Shown: positions 34,661 through 43,442 of the stretch, one piece after another | Layout of the letters: each line of letters begins with the position of its first letter | Position numbering within the stretch: the first letter of the stretch is position 1 | From: a bacterium D16-36 | GTDB lineage: Bacteria > Bacillota > Clostridia > Lachnospirales > Lachnospiraceae | DNA length: 49,510 nucleotides | Reading direction: 5' to 3' | Assembly (NCBI GenBank): GCA_003611745.1 | Contig: RAYF01000047.1 | Coordinates: forward strand, 1-49,510 | Translations under genes and position numbers: made by a program | The notes under the pieces: model-generated | The model's database searches: none | Told to the model about the DNA's origin: nothing | The model's input: the letters and a program-made list of their open reading frames with translations, nothing else

Positions 34661-36042
34661 AATTGTTCCATAAAATATTCCTGTGTTTTGTCGTGATATT
34701 CAGCGCCGCTTTTCTGATTGCGGGATGTTCGCTGATTAGTTTTGCTTATGGAAATGCGATAGAACAGGAAAAGAAACTTGCTTTTCAGGAATTTCAGTAC
34801 AATAAATATATTTTAATGTCTATCCTATATTCGGAACCGGATTTCTTTTCGGAGGAAAATAAGGAGCTTATGAGCATTTCAGAAAATTTCTCTGTTCCGG
34901 CTGCAGTGTATGGAGCAGATGGGAGCGTCCTTTTTTCCAATATCGTATTGCAGTCATGGGAGCCTAACGTCTGCAAAAATGAGGATGATACGATTGCTTT
35001 TCAGATTTGTGAATATAATGGGGCGAGCTATATTTTTGTATATGATTTTGTTATTCAGAATGAAGATGGCATGTGCCTGATTACGCAGACAGACATCAGC
35101 ACAGTTATAGAAAACCAGAAAGCTATGATTGCCTATTTTCGGAGACTCTATGTTGTTTTTTTATGTGTCAGCTTTCCGATTATCTATCTTTTGACAAAGA
35201 TGATTACGGCTTCGGTTAAAAAGGTCGGAAAGGCGGCAAAGCGGATTGCCGGAGGTGAGTATTCTGAAAGAATCTGGACGAAAGGATCAGATGAGATTAG
35301 TGAGCTGGCATCGGATTTTAATTTGATGGCGGAGCAGGTAGAGAAAAAAATTGCGGAATTATCAGATGCGGCAAGACAGAAAGAAGATTTTACTGCCAAC
35401 TTTGCACATGAACTGAAAACGCCATTAACGTCTGTGATTGGTTATGCGGATATGCTGTATCAGCGTGACCTGCCGAGAGAAGAAGTCAGAGATGCTGCGG
35501 AGTACATACTGAATGAGGGAATGCGGCTGGAAGCATTATCCCAGAAATTGATGGATTTGTTTGTGCTGGATAAGCAGGATTTCTTTTTGGAGAGCGTATC
35601 TGTGCGGGAAATGTTTGAAAATCTGGAGAAGGGGATAGAGCCTGTATGCAGGAAAAAGGAAACGGTACTACACTTGGAGTTGGAAGAAGGCAGGATTAAG
35701 GCAGATTTTGACTTATTTAAGACAATGGTGCTGAATCTGGCGGATAATGCAGTAAAAGCAGAAAGTAAGGATTTATGGATAATCGGGAAATACTCGAAAG
35801 ACGCTTATCAGTTTATCGTGAAAGATAATGGAAAAGGGATACCGCCGGAAGAATTGGGTAGGATTACGGAGGCTTTTTATATGGTGGATAAGTCCAGGTC
35901 GCGGAAACAGCATGGGGCAGGGCTTGGGATGGCGCTGGTGTCAAAGATTGTAGAGATTCATGGGGGAAAAATGAAAATCGTAAGCGATGGAAAAACCGGA
36001 ACGACGGTTAGCATATTGTTCCAACGGGAGGAAAAGATGTGA
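34657..36042 (+). CDS. Membrane sensor histidine kinase (461 aa)
   Basis: TM1 lies at about residues 8-30, an extracellular loop of about 130 residues follows, and TM2 is at about 166-186. HAMP comes next, then the HisKA box with H251 in FAHELKTPLTSVIGY. The ATPase domain shows the N-box NLADNAVK, G1 DNGKGIPPEE and G2 HGAGLGMALV. The medium-size sensor loop suggests an external ligand, perhaps a peptide or cell-wall signal. It is coupled with the regulator upstream and with a membrane protein downstream (ATGTGA overlap). Confidence 0.92.
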   Translation: MKLFHKIFLCFVVIFSAAFLIAGCSLISFAYGNAIEQEKKLAFQEFQYNKYILMSILYSEPDFFSEENKELMSISENFSVPAAVYGADGSVLFSNIVLQSWEPNVCKNEDDTIAFQICEYNGASYIFVYDFVIQNEDGMCLITQTDISTVIENQKAMIAYFRRLYVVFLCVSFPIIYLLTKMITASVKKVGKAAKRIAGGEYSERIWTKGSDEISELASDFNLMAEQVEKKIAELSDAARQKEDFTANFAHELKTPLTSVIGYADMLYQRDLPREEVRDAAEYILNEGMRLEALSQKLMDLFVLDKQDFFLESVSVREMFENLEKGIEPVCRKKETVLHLELEEGRIKADFDLFKTMVLNLADNAVKAESKDLWIIGKYSKDAYQFIVKDNGKGIPPEELGRITEAFYMVDKSRSRKQHGAGLGMALVSKIVEIHGGKMKIVSDGKTGTTVSILFQREEKM

Positions 36043-36890
36043 AACGGTCATTTAAGTATACATTTCTTACAGCGTTTCTTGCGCTTGCTTTTGTTTTTGG
36101 AAGTATGGAGGGCATGGAACTTTTTTGGGCAGTGAAGGAAAAAGAAATATTGTCAGACAGCGGACGAACGGTGGTTGAATCGCCTGTCCTGACATGGCAG
36201 GGACAGTATGACAATGAGAAGGCGGAAGCTGTCGATAATACAGACATGGAAAGATATATGCTTACAGCGGAACAGATTGAAGAAGCAATTACCGGATGGA
36301 ACAACCGGACGAGTGAAACTGTGCATAGTCCAGTAGAGGGGCAGATTTCTATGGAGGAAGCAATCCAATCAGGCGAAAACTGGCTGGAAAGTATGGAGCT
36401 GAAAGAAAAAGGAGAGGAAACGGATACACACTTTGTAAATGCTGTGCTTGGGATTCCAAAACAGCAGGAGTCGTCAGGACAAAATGGATTGACTGAGCAG
36501 ATGGAACCTTATTGCAGTTTTTGGACAGTACAGTTTTCTGGCGAAGGAATGAATGCGGTATTGTATATCAACGCTGTCACAGGAAAGGTATGGGGGGCGG
36601 AGGTTGACCTATACAGGAATTTACCGGATGAGGTTTCTATAGAGAAACTTGAGACATTTGTAAAACTTGCCGGCTTGCAGAAAAATGATGCAGGAATCCT
36701 GTATGATTCTGATGGGACACGAGCGTTTTTGGAGGTTTCTGAAAGTGGGTTATGTGCCGAGACGGAATTTCAGCACAGGCAAAAAGGCTATTTTGATCTG
36801 ACTTATTACGGTCATAATTATGCCGATGAGGATTTGTATTATAATGAATATGTTGTCATTACTTATAAATTGACAGCAACAGAAGAATGA
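36039..36890 (+). CDS. Membrane-anchored PepSY-like protein, unknown (283 aa)
   Basis: GTG 36039 overlaps the kinase stop. One N-terminal hydrophobic segment (YTFLTAFLALAFVFGS) acts as signal or anchor, and the rest is extracytoplasmic. The segment WTVQFSGEGMNAVLYINAVTGKVWG resembles a PepSY-like fold, in which short beta strands end in a GKV turn. Coupling to the kinase suggests it tunes sensing. The family is not recognised with certainty. Confidence 0.6.
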   Translation: MKRSFKYTFLTAFLALAFVFGSMEGMELFWAVKEKEILSDSGRTVVESPVLTWQGQYDNEKAEAVDNTDMERYMLTAEQIEEAITGWNNRTSETVHSPVEGQISMEEAIQSGENWLESMELKEKGEETDTHFVNAVLGIPKQQESSGQNGLTEQMEPYCSFWTVQFSGEGMNAVLYINAVTGKVWGAEVDLYRNLPDEVSIEKLETFVKLAGLQKNDAGILYDSDGTRAFLEVSESGLCAETEFQHRQKGYFDLTYYGHNYADEDLYYNEYVVITYKLTATEE

Positions 36891-36909
36891 GCTTCCTTAA
36901 ATATATTTT

Positions 36910-36948
36910 ACAACTATAACACAACTTTACCGAAAGTAAGTCACAACG
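36910..36948 (+). promoter_or_regulatory. Putative response-regulator operator before the ABC operon
   Basis: ACAACT at 36910 and 36921 and ACAACG at 36943 sit 11 and 22 bases apart, all in phase. They match the pair at 33946/33957. Confidence 0.5.
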
Positions 36949-36986
36949 ATCAGGTAGGATATACAAGTATCCTGCCTGATTTTTTA
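36949..36986 (+). terminator. Strong rho-independent terminator between the operator and the ABC gene
   Basis: ATCAGGTAGGATA pairs with TATCCTGCCTGAT (13 bp, one G-U) around TACAAG, followed by six T. It ends the sensor operon. If the operator at 36910-36948 drives the ABC genes, it would also attenuate them. Confidence 0.85.
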
Positions 36987-37035
36987 GCCTATTTGGAATC
37001 AACGGAGCGGGAAATGGATGTAAGGAGGCATGAAA

Positions 37036-37902
37036 ATGGAGTTACAGGTAGAACAACTGTACAAATCTTATGGGAAGAAAGAGGCATTACAAGATGTCAG
37101 TTTCACATTGAAAAAGGGCATCTATGGACTGTTGGGAGAAAATGGGGCAGGGAAAAGCACCCTCATGCGGATTATGTCTACGGTGGATTTTCCGACCAAA
37201 GGAATGATACGATATGATGGAGAAAACATCTTCACTCTGGATGAAAAATACAGGGGGAAGATAGGATATATGCCCCAGAATTACAGTGTTTATCCGGGGT
37301 TTACGGCAAAGGACTTTCTGGAATATATGGGAGTTTTGAAGGGAATCCCAAAAGAAAAGCTGAAATCCAGAATAGCTGAAGTCCTGGAATTTGTAAATCT
37401 CTCAGACGTAGCAGGTAAAAAGGTAAAAACCTTTTCGGGGGGCATGAAGCGCAGGATTGGAATTGCACAGGCAATTATCAATGAACCGGAAATACTGATA
37501 TTGGATGAACCTACAGCCGGTCTTGATCCGACAGAACGTATCCGTTTTTCCAACATCATCAGCGATATGGGAAAGGATAAAATCGTTTTGCTGTCAACCC
37601 ATATCGTATCTGACATTGAGGCGATTGCAAATAATCTTGTAGTGGTAAAAAAAGGAACTGTCCTGAAAACGGGAAATGTGGATGAGATAATCCAAATTGT
37701 AAAAGGGCGGGTTTGGGAAACGGTTGTAAGCCATGAGGTGTATCAGAAATTGCGGGTGGAACGGGCTGTAATCCATTTGAAACAGATGGGGAAAGAGGTA
37801 CAGGTGCGTTTTGTGGGAGAGCAATATCCCGGTGCAGAGAACCGGGAGGCAGAACCAACTCTGGAAGATTACTATATCTTTGCAGGTGGTGTTAATGTTT
37901 AA
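37036..37902 (+). CDS. ABC transporter ATP-binding protein (288 aa)
   Basis: ATG 37036 is preferred over ATG 37030, because AAGGAGG at 37022-37028 is too close to the latter. Walker A is GENGAGKST (34-42), the signature FSGGM (133-137) and Walker B ILILDEPT (153-160), followed by a C-terminal extension of about 80 residues. It belongs to the BcrA/NatA-like group that pairs with ABC-2-type permeases. It should energise the two permeases encoded downstream. Confidence 0.9.
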   Translation: MELQVEQLYKSYGKKEALQDVSFTLKKGIYGLLGENGAGKSTLMRIMSTVDFPTKGMIRYDGENIFTLDEKYRGKIGYMPQNYSVYPGFTAKDFLEYMGVLKGIPKEKLKSRIAEVLEFVNLSDVAGKKVKTFSGGMKRRIGIAQAIINEPEILILDEPTAGLDPTERIRFSNIISDMGKDKIVLLSTHIVSDIEAIANNLVVVKKGTVLKTGNVDEIIQIVKGRVWETVVSHEVYQKLRVERAVIHLKQMGKEVQVRFVGEQYPGAENREAEPTLEDYYIFAGGVNV

Positions 37903-37957
37903 AATTGCTGGAGCAGCAGTCAATAACTTAATCAGAGATAAGCGGAAGAAAGGATGA
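37895..37957 (+). pseudogene. Possible 20-aa permease N-terminal remnant
   Basis: ATG 37895 overlaps the end of the ATPase gene in another frame and reads MFKIAGAAVNNLIRDKRKKG before TGA. Its overlapped start and basic-amphipathic sequence look like the beginning of a permease gene cut short. It may equally be a chance frame. Confidence 0.25.
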
Positions 37958-37961
37958 GAAT

Positions 37962-38675
37962 ATGAAAACAAAAAAGTTTTTTGCATGTATGGTATGTGTA
38001 GTGGCGATGGGATTGACCGCCTGTGCAGGTGGAGAGGACGATTCAGCCGGTATCCAGACTTTGCAGCCAGAACAAATTTATGAAGAAGAGACAAACGATA
38101 GGCAGGAGGATATACAGGAGACTGAGCAGGACAAGAACGAAATAAATGCAAGTGAAGTTCATGGAACGGAAGCGCAACAGTCGGAAACACAGCAGCCGGA
38201 AGCGCAACAGCCGGAAACACCGAGACAGAATAGCACTGACGAGGAGTTGGAGAAGAAACTTGCCGAATATCGTGCGGAAAGAGAAACGATGACAAATGTT
38301 GCGATGGGAAATGGGGTATCAGGATACGGCGCCCCCAATGCTGAAAATTACGGTTTTCAGACAGATACCGCAGCATATACGCAGAATTTTGATTCCAGAG
38401 AATTGAACAAAGCCTTTGAAGCGGCGAAAAAATATGTAGAGGAGGTTCTTTCAATTTCGGTGGAAACAAATGCGGTTGTATATTCCTGTATCGATCCGAG
38501 GATTACGGAAATATATGAGGTAGAGGATAAAGGCGTGGCAAGCGGTTACAAGGCAGAAAATATTTTTGTTTGTGAATACTGTGATAGCGGGACATGGCAA
38601 TATCTGATTCTTGTAAGGGAAGGAAAAGACAGTGACTGGAGTGTTATACATCATGGCAGTTCTTATATAGAATAG
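37962..38675 (+). CDS. Lipoprotein with Gln/Glu/Pro repeats (237 aa)
   Basis: A lipoprotein signal ends in LTACAGG, with Cys21 as the likely lipidated residue. A flexible acidic segment with QQSETQQPEAQQPETP-type repeats follows. The C-terminal 110 residues form a compact domain (FDSRELNKAFEAAKKYVEE...). GAAAGGATGAG precedes the start. It is a surface component of the ABC/two-component module, perhaps a ligand-binding or immunity protein. No family recognised. Confidence 0.75.
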   Translation: MKTKKFFACMVCVVAMGLTACAGGEDDSAGIQTLQPEQIYEEETNDRQEDIQETEQDKNEINASEVHGTEAQQSETQQPEAQQPETPRQNSTDEELEKKLAEYRAERETMTNVAMGNGVSGYGAPNAENYGFQTDTAAYTQNFDSRELNKAFEAAKKYVEEVLSISVETNAVVYSCIDPRITEIYEVEDKGVASGYKAENIFVCEYCDSGTWQYLILVREGKDSDWSVIHHGSSYIE

Positions 38676-38689
38676 TGGAGGAATCGAAG

Positions 38690-39910
38690 TTGAAGGATAT
38701 AATCAGACTGGAATACAAAAAAATGTGGAATAAGGTGTCTCTTATTTCCCTTGTGGCGTTAAGTGTTCTCAGCGTACTTTTTGCTATTGTAACACTGAAT
38801 CTACAGTACAGAACGATAGATTCCGATGGAAATATGGTAAAAGGATTATCGTCATTTAGGGCGCTGAAACAGGCTTCGGAGGACTTGGAAGGGGTTTTGG
38901 ATGGGGAGTATATCAAAGAACTGATTGAGAAATACGATTCCAGTTATGAAAAGGAATATCTGGCTGGAAACAGGGGCTTTTTAGGAACCGGAGGAATGAC
39001 AAAATATATTGTGTCCAATTATGTGATCAATTACGCTTACTATGGTCCTTATATGTCTAATGGAAATGAAAAGGTGGGGCTGGATTATAGCTTTTTAGAT
39101 TCAGAAGAAAACTTTTATCAGAAATATAAAGAGGCAGTGTTGGAACAGCTTTTGTATGTGAATGAAGAAAACGGGCTGTTTCCATATTCAGCAGAGCAGA
39201 TTTCTATATTGGAACAGGAAATTCAGAACATAGAAACTCCCTTTCGGATTGCTTATCATATGGGATGGGCAAATGTGTTTGGGTATTTTGGAATGGAATA
39301 CCCGGTCTTTTTCCTTATTCTTACGTTTTGTCTATCAGGCTGCTACACAAAAGACAGTGAGAGCGGTGTAGATGAGCTGACATTAGCTTGCGCATATGGA
39401 AGAAAAAAAGATATGCAGGCAAGGTGGATTGCAGGAAATTTGTTTACAGCTTCAGCATATCTGATTTATGTCGGAGTGCTTATTATGGTGCATGGAGGGA
39501 TTGCCAGCCTTCATGGTCTGGGCGCTTCCGCACAGACATTTTGGTTTGAGTGTCTCCATAATTTCAGTGTTGGAACTGCGTTGCTGGTCGTGTTTTTCTG
39601 TGGGCTGGCAGGAGCGTTGGTTATGGCGAATCTGGTAATGCTCGTATCCATAAAGGTAAAAAATGCAAAGATTACTGCGGCTCTGGGCGGCATGGCAGTG
39701 GTATTGATGTTTCGGCAGGCATCCACATATAGCCAGATTAAAATGTTTAATCCTTTACAGTTTAAGGAGAGTGCGTTGGTAACAGATTTTTTGTTTGTCG
39801 GAAAAACGATAATCCCTTACTTTGCAATAGCCCTTTTCCTGAGTGCGGCATATATAACAGTTTTATGGCTTGGTCTGAGAACTTCATACAAAAAGTACCG
39901 TTTGAATTAG
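38690..39910 (+). CDS. ABC-2-type permease (406 aa)
   Basis: TTG 38690 is the likely start: GTGGAGGAA at 38675-38683 is its ribosome site, not a start codon. The layout is one N-terminal helix (LISLVALSVLSVLFAIVTL), a large extracellular loop of about 150 residues, then five to six membrane helices (FFLILTFCLSGCY; LFTASAYLIYVGVLIM; ALLVVFFCGLAGALVMAN and others). It belongs with the ATPase upstream and the second permease downstream. Confidence 0.8.
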   Translation: MKDIIRLEYKKMWNKVSLISLVALSVLSVLFAIVTLNLQYRTIDSDGNMVKGLSSFRALKQASEDLEGVLDGEYIKELIEKYDSSYEKEYLAGNRGFLGTGGMTKYIVSNYVINYAYYGPYMSNGNEKVGLDYSFLDSEENFYQKYKEAVLEQLLYVNEENGLFPYSAEQISILEQEIQNIETPFRIAYHMGWANVFGYFGMEYPVFFLILTFCLSGCYTKDSESGVDELTLACAYGRKKDMQARWIAGNLFTASAYLIYVGVLIMVHGGIASLHGLGASAQTFWFECLHNFSVGTALLVVFFCGLAGALVMANLVMLVSIKVKNAKITAALGGMAVVLMFRQASTYSQIKMFNPLQFKESALVTDFLFVGKTIIPYFAIALFLSAAYITVLWLGLRTSYKKYRLN

Positions 39911-39952
39911 GGGAATCGGATAACTCCGGCGTAGGAAATGAGGTGATATGAG

Positions 39953-41113
39953 ATGTTGGAAATTATCAAGATTGAAAGCAAAAGGATTTTAAGCAAAGAA
40001 AAGATTCTGTTGTTTCTGGTAATTGTGTTCCTACTTTCTGTTTGCAGTACATATGTTTCTCTACAACAATTCGTAGTGTATAGCGCAGATGGAACCGTTG
40101 TTACCTGGCAGGAGAATCTTGCCAATGCGAAGAAGAATTTACGGGGAAAAAATTTAGATAAAAATTTGATTGCCGCAGTAAGACAGTGGGAGAACCTTGT
40201 CTATGTGGATGAAACCAGTCTTGATGAGATTGTCCGGATGAACTATGAGGGTAAAAAAGTCCAGGAGCTGACAGATGAAGAAATAGATGGCTTTTATCAA
40301 ATACGTCTGTCAAGAATTCGGGCTATGTTGGAGGAAAATCAGTATATACAGTATACGCAGGAAGAAAAGGAACACTTTTTAGATGAGGCTGGAAAGATTT
40401 CCGAAATCCCCTTTGAGTATGCGGAAGGCTGGAAAGCACTAAATAAGGATATGGAGATGTTTGTTCCGGTGCTGTTGATAGTGATATCCGTTCTGCTGCT
40501 TCCGCTTTTTGGAACCGATCCGAAAGTAAGTATGAACGAGTTATATCGGTCATGCAAATTTGGGAAGGTGTCTTTGGATACTGCAAGGATATTGGCGGCG
40601 TTCATAGTGGGAACAATACTATATGTTTTAGGTGTGATTTTGTTCTTTGTAATAACGATAGCGCCTTTTGGACTGGAAGGGGGAACTCAGTATATCCAAA
40701 GTAATGCAACGACATTTTTTTCACTATATAATATCACATATGTGCAGCAGTATTTTATTAACGCAGCGATTGGATTTATTGCGCTCTTATTTTCTGTCAG
40801 CCTGCTGCTCTTAATTACAGCAGTGATGGAGAAAATAATGGTCAGTGCAGTGATACTTGTTATTTTTTGGGTTCTGCTGCTCCTCTTTGACCAAATGTAT
40901 CTATGGCAGGTAAATCATTACTTTGCAAATTTTATGCCGTTAAGAATGACTTCTTTTTCACATTATTTCATTGGTAATGAGATATACAGGATATTTGGTT
41001 TTAGCTTGTCATGTATGACTTGGAGTATTTTGCTATCAAGTCTGCTTGCCGGAATTATATTACTATCAGCGATAGGATGGGAAAAGGTAAAAAGGAAGAA
41101 AGGACTGTATTAG
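39953..41113 (+). CDS. ABC-2-type permease, second subunit (386 aa)
   Basis: GAGGTGATATGAG precedes ATG 39953. The layout matches the previous protein: one N-terminal helix (KILLFLVIVFLLSVCSTYVSL), a loop of about 150 residues, then about six membrane helices from residue 165. A shared YSADGTVV-like segment after helix 1 (YRTIDSDGNMV in the other subunit) suggests the two arose by duplication. They would form a heterodimeric membrane unit. Confidence 0.8.
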   Translation: MLEIIKIESKRILSKEKILLFLVIVFLLSVCSTYVSLQQFVVYSADGTVVTWQENLANAKKNLRGKNLDKNLIAAVRQWENLVYVDETSLDEIVRMNYEGKKVQELTDEEIDGFYQIRLSRIRAMLEENQYIQYTQEEKEHFLDEAGKISEIPFEYAEGWKALNKDMEMFVPVLLIVISVLLLPLFGTDPKVSMNELYRSCKFGKVSLDTARILAAFIVGTILYVLGVILFFVITIAPFGLEGGTQYIQSNATTFFSLYNITYVQQYFINAAIGFIALLFSVSLLLLITAVMEKIMVSAVILVIFWVLLLLFDQMYLWQVNHYFANFMPLRMTSFSHYFIGNEIYRIFGFSLSCMTWSILLSSLLAGIILLSAIGWEKVKRKKGLY

Positions 41114-41117
41114 CGTT

Positions 41118-41648
41118 ATGAGTAAAACAGTAAATAAGAAAATGGGTATCTGCATATTGGCAGGAATTATCTTGCTTGTAACCGTCATTGCAATTTCAAT
41201 TGCAACAGGAAAAAAATTTTCGCAAAGTGGCGAAGTTTCCAATCCAACATTTACTGATGAGGATGGCAAGGTATATGTTGCCGCTTTCCTGAAAAAGATG
41301 ACAGAGAACAATATAACGGTTGATGTGATAGAGTTTATTACAGATACCGATACGGACAGAATCAGTGAATTGGATTTGACAGACGATGATATGCCGGACG
41401 GTTACTATATATATAATCCAGATGAAAAAAACGTTGTATGGGAATTAGATATGCAAACGATATATACGTTTATTGACTGGAACGGGGATTTTACTGGTTC
41501 TGAATATCCCGAAGAATATACTACAACGGATGTACATGAGTTCAAGAAGTATATTGAAACATATGATAATACTGCACCGGGGATGCCGTTTTTCTTTCAG
41601 ATAGAGAAAGGGGTGGTAAAGCTCATTTTGGAGAAGCCGATTGCATAA
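41118..41648 (+). CDS. Membrane-anchored secreted protein, paralog A (176 aa)
   Basis: One N-terminal membrane helix (MGICILAGIILLVTVIAISI) is followed by an acidic extracellular domain of about 140 residues. It is closely related to the protein at 43443-43982. Shared blocks include VDVIEFITD, YTFIDWNGDFTGS and EYPEEYTTTD. ATG 41118 lies five bases after the permease stop, without a clear ribosome site, so coupling is likely. Family unknown. Confidence 0.75.
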   Translation: MSKTVNKKMGICILAGIILLVTVIAISIATGKKFSQSGEVSNPTFTDEDGKVYVAAFLKKMTENNITVDVIEFITDTDTDRISELDLTDDDMPDGYYIYNPDEKNVVWELDMQTIYTFIDWNGDFTGSEYPEEYTTTDVHEFKKYIETYDNTAPGMPFFFQIEKGVVKLILEKPIA

Positions 41649-41792
41649 GGATGGAGTTAGCTGAATAGGAAAACTCAGACAGTATGGGAGGGAATGTCTG
41701 TTTTTGGTACAAGTAAAAGTCGTATACTGTTTTAGGAGGATTTTTATACCCATAATGAAATATACAGGTTTGCGGGAAAGACGTTTGATGCC

Positions 41793-41900
41793 ATGATATG
41801 GTGTCCGGCAGTTGCAATGATTTTATCAGCTTTTATGGTCGGGATTGCTGTATGGTGGTTACGAAGAAAAACAGTAGGAGTAAAAAAGCACATGATTTAG
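41793..41900 (+). CDS. Possible small membrane peptide (35 aa)
   Basis: The frame MIWCPAVAMILSAFMVGIAV then WWLRRKTVG has one membrane helix followed by a basic end. The ribosome site (GGGAAAG) is 13 bases away and weak. It falls in the gap between paralog A and the C39-like peptidase gene, which otherwise holds no frame. It could be a small transporter accessory peptide or chance. Confidence 0.3.
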   Translation: MIWCPAVAMILSAFMVGIAVWWLRRKTVGVKKHMI

Positions 41901-41920
41901 TTACTTAAGGGAGAAGCAGA

Positions 41921-42901
41921 ATGAGGAGTAATGATAGAAATATCAGGATGAAGGAAAGGCGGGTGGGTTACAGAAAAAAAGAACAGAAAAGAAACAGGTG
42001 GTTTCTCCTTGCAATGGTGGCTGTAATTGCTGTACTTGTGTTCCACATCAGGGATATAAAGGCGGAACTGGAAGAAATGCGGACTATGCTGAAGCGGATA
42101 GAAGTGTTGGAATATGGAAGGATTGAAACGTCTGTGAAGATCTGCCCGCAGGAGGAAACAGATTATGTCAGCAGCATTGCCATAATGAACGTGGAAAAGC
42201 CAGTACAGCGTACCCAGACAGAAACTATCCAAAGATTGGAGGAATTGGGAAAAAATAACCCGGACATTGCGGCAATCAGCAGGAGCAGTTCACAATATCC
42301 GGAGGCTATACTGACAGCCTTGGCAAATAACCCGGAGATGACAGATTTTGTGGCGGGCTATCTGGGCGATAACGAATATGTGGAAGGCGGTCTGACAGAA
42401 TTGGAAAAGGAGCAGGAATGTCCGTTACTGCTTCAATGGGACCCACGGTGGGGATATGAGCCTTATGGCGGGGACAGTTGCATCGGGCTTGCCGGATGCG
42501 GTCCCACCTGTCTGTCAATGATTTTGTATTGCCTGACAAGGGATGAAACGCTCACGCCTGATAGGATAGCTGCCTATTCTATGGAGAATGGTTACTATGT
42601 AAATGGAACAGGCACCGCATGGGGACTGATGGAGGATTTTCCTGAAATATATGGTATCAAGGCTACAGAACCCAGAATGACAGAACGTGCCGTAAAAGCG
42701 GAACTGGATAAAGGAAAAGTGTTGATATGTGCTATGGGGCAGGGTGATTTTACAGTGTCCGGTCATTTCATTGTCATTTATGGTTATGGTGATAATGGGT
42801 TTCGTGTAAATGATCCGAACTGTGTGGCAAGGAGTAGGAAAGGGTGGACTTTTGAAGAAATAAAGGATCAGATTAAGAAAATCTGGTCTTATGGGAAGTA
42901 A
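41921..42901 (+). CDS. Membrane-anchored C39-like cysteine peptidase (326 aa)
   Basis: GGGAGAAGCAGA precedes ATG 41921. One N-terminal membrane helix (WFLLAMVAVIAVLVFHI) is followed by a coiled-coil linker. The C39_2-type domain has Cys in GLAGCGPTCLSM, His in GHFIVIYG and Asp in VNDPN, near residues 190-300. It faces outside the cell, unlike the cytoplasmic C39 domains of bacteriocin exporters. It may cleave surface or secreted peptides, perhaps the paralogs next to it. Confidence 0.8.
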   Translation: MRSNDRNIRMKERRVGYRKKEQKRNRWFLLAMVAVIAVLVFHIRDIKAELEEMRTMLKRIEVLEYGRIETSVKICPQEETDYVSSIAIMNVEKPVQRTQTETIQRLEELGKNNPDIAAISRSSSQYPEAILTALANNPEMTDFVAGYLGDNEYVEGGLTELEKEQECPLLLQWDPRWGYEPYGGDSCIGLAGCGPTCLSMILYCLTRDETLTPDRIAAYSMENGYYVNGTGTAWGLMEDFPEIYGIKATEPRMTERAVKAELDKGKVLICAMGQGDFTVSGHFIVIYGYGDNGFRVNDPNCVARSRKGWTFEEIKDQIKKIWSYGK

Positions 42902-42915
42902 AGGAGAACTTTGGG

Positions 42916-43362
42916 ATGGAAGATGAATCAAGAAAAGGAACAGTGAATTTGGCTATATTATGCCTGAACTTGTATGAAGATATGGAAAGAAAACAAGGGA
43001 TTGCGCAGTGCCGGATCAAGCCGTTACCGAAGGACAATGCCTTTGATAAGGAGGTGGTTCTGAAGGAGTACATATACCATGCTCTATACACCGCAATATG
43101 TGAACTGATTGGAAATTATTACAATGAAGATGAGCAGGTGGTGGTATCGACATATCAAACGGGGATTTTGGTTCTTGGGTTAGATATTTCATATGGTGAA
43201 TTGATGGAAGTGTGCAAGGAAGAAAGTAATAAATTGCAGATTCAGAAATCACGGCTCGGTCTTGCACTGGCATTTCTTAGATTGGAGCAGGTAAAGATAG
43301 AGCAGCTTTATGGAGGAAACGGGGAAGGGATTGGTTTTGCCCTGCTGAATCGGGGAATATAG
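42916..43362 (+). CDS. Uncharacterised soluble protein (148 aa)
   Basis: AAGGAGAACTTTGGG precedes ATG 42916. The product begins MEDESRKGTVNLAILCLNLY and is mostly helical with a central beta stretch (EQVVVSTYQTGILVLGLDIS). It has no signal peptide or membrane helix, so it is cytoplasmic. Lying between the peptidase and paralog B, it is part of the same operon. No family recognised. Confidence 0.65.
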   Translation: MEDESRKGTVNLAILCLNLYEDMERKQGIAQCRIKPLPKDNAFDKEVVLKEYIYHALYTAICELIGNYYNEDEQVVVSTYQTGILVLGLDISYGELMEVCKEESNKLQIQKSRLGLALAFLRLEQVKIEQLYGGNGEGIGFALLNRGI

Positions 43363-43442
43363 GATTTATATACCGACGATGTTTCATGCAGTGGTGTAAC
43401 GGATAAGTGTGTAATAGTTTTTCAAAACGGAGTAGAACAGTT

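Noticed and set aside
34001-36042. Vancomycin-type VanR/VanS pair
   Set aside because: The regulator and kinase are of the same broad family, but no vanH/A/X or vanY-like genes follow, so a resistance label is not supported.
37594-38469. 291-aa minus-strand frame opposite the ABC and lipoprotein genes
   Set aside because: Shadow of two real genes; no start signal or recognisable domain.
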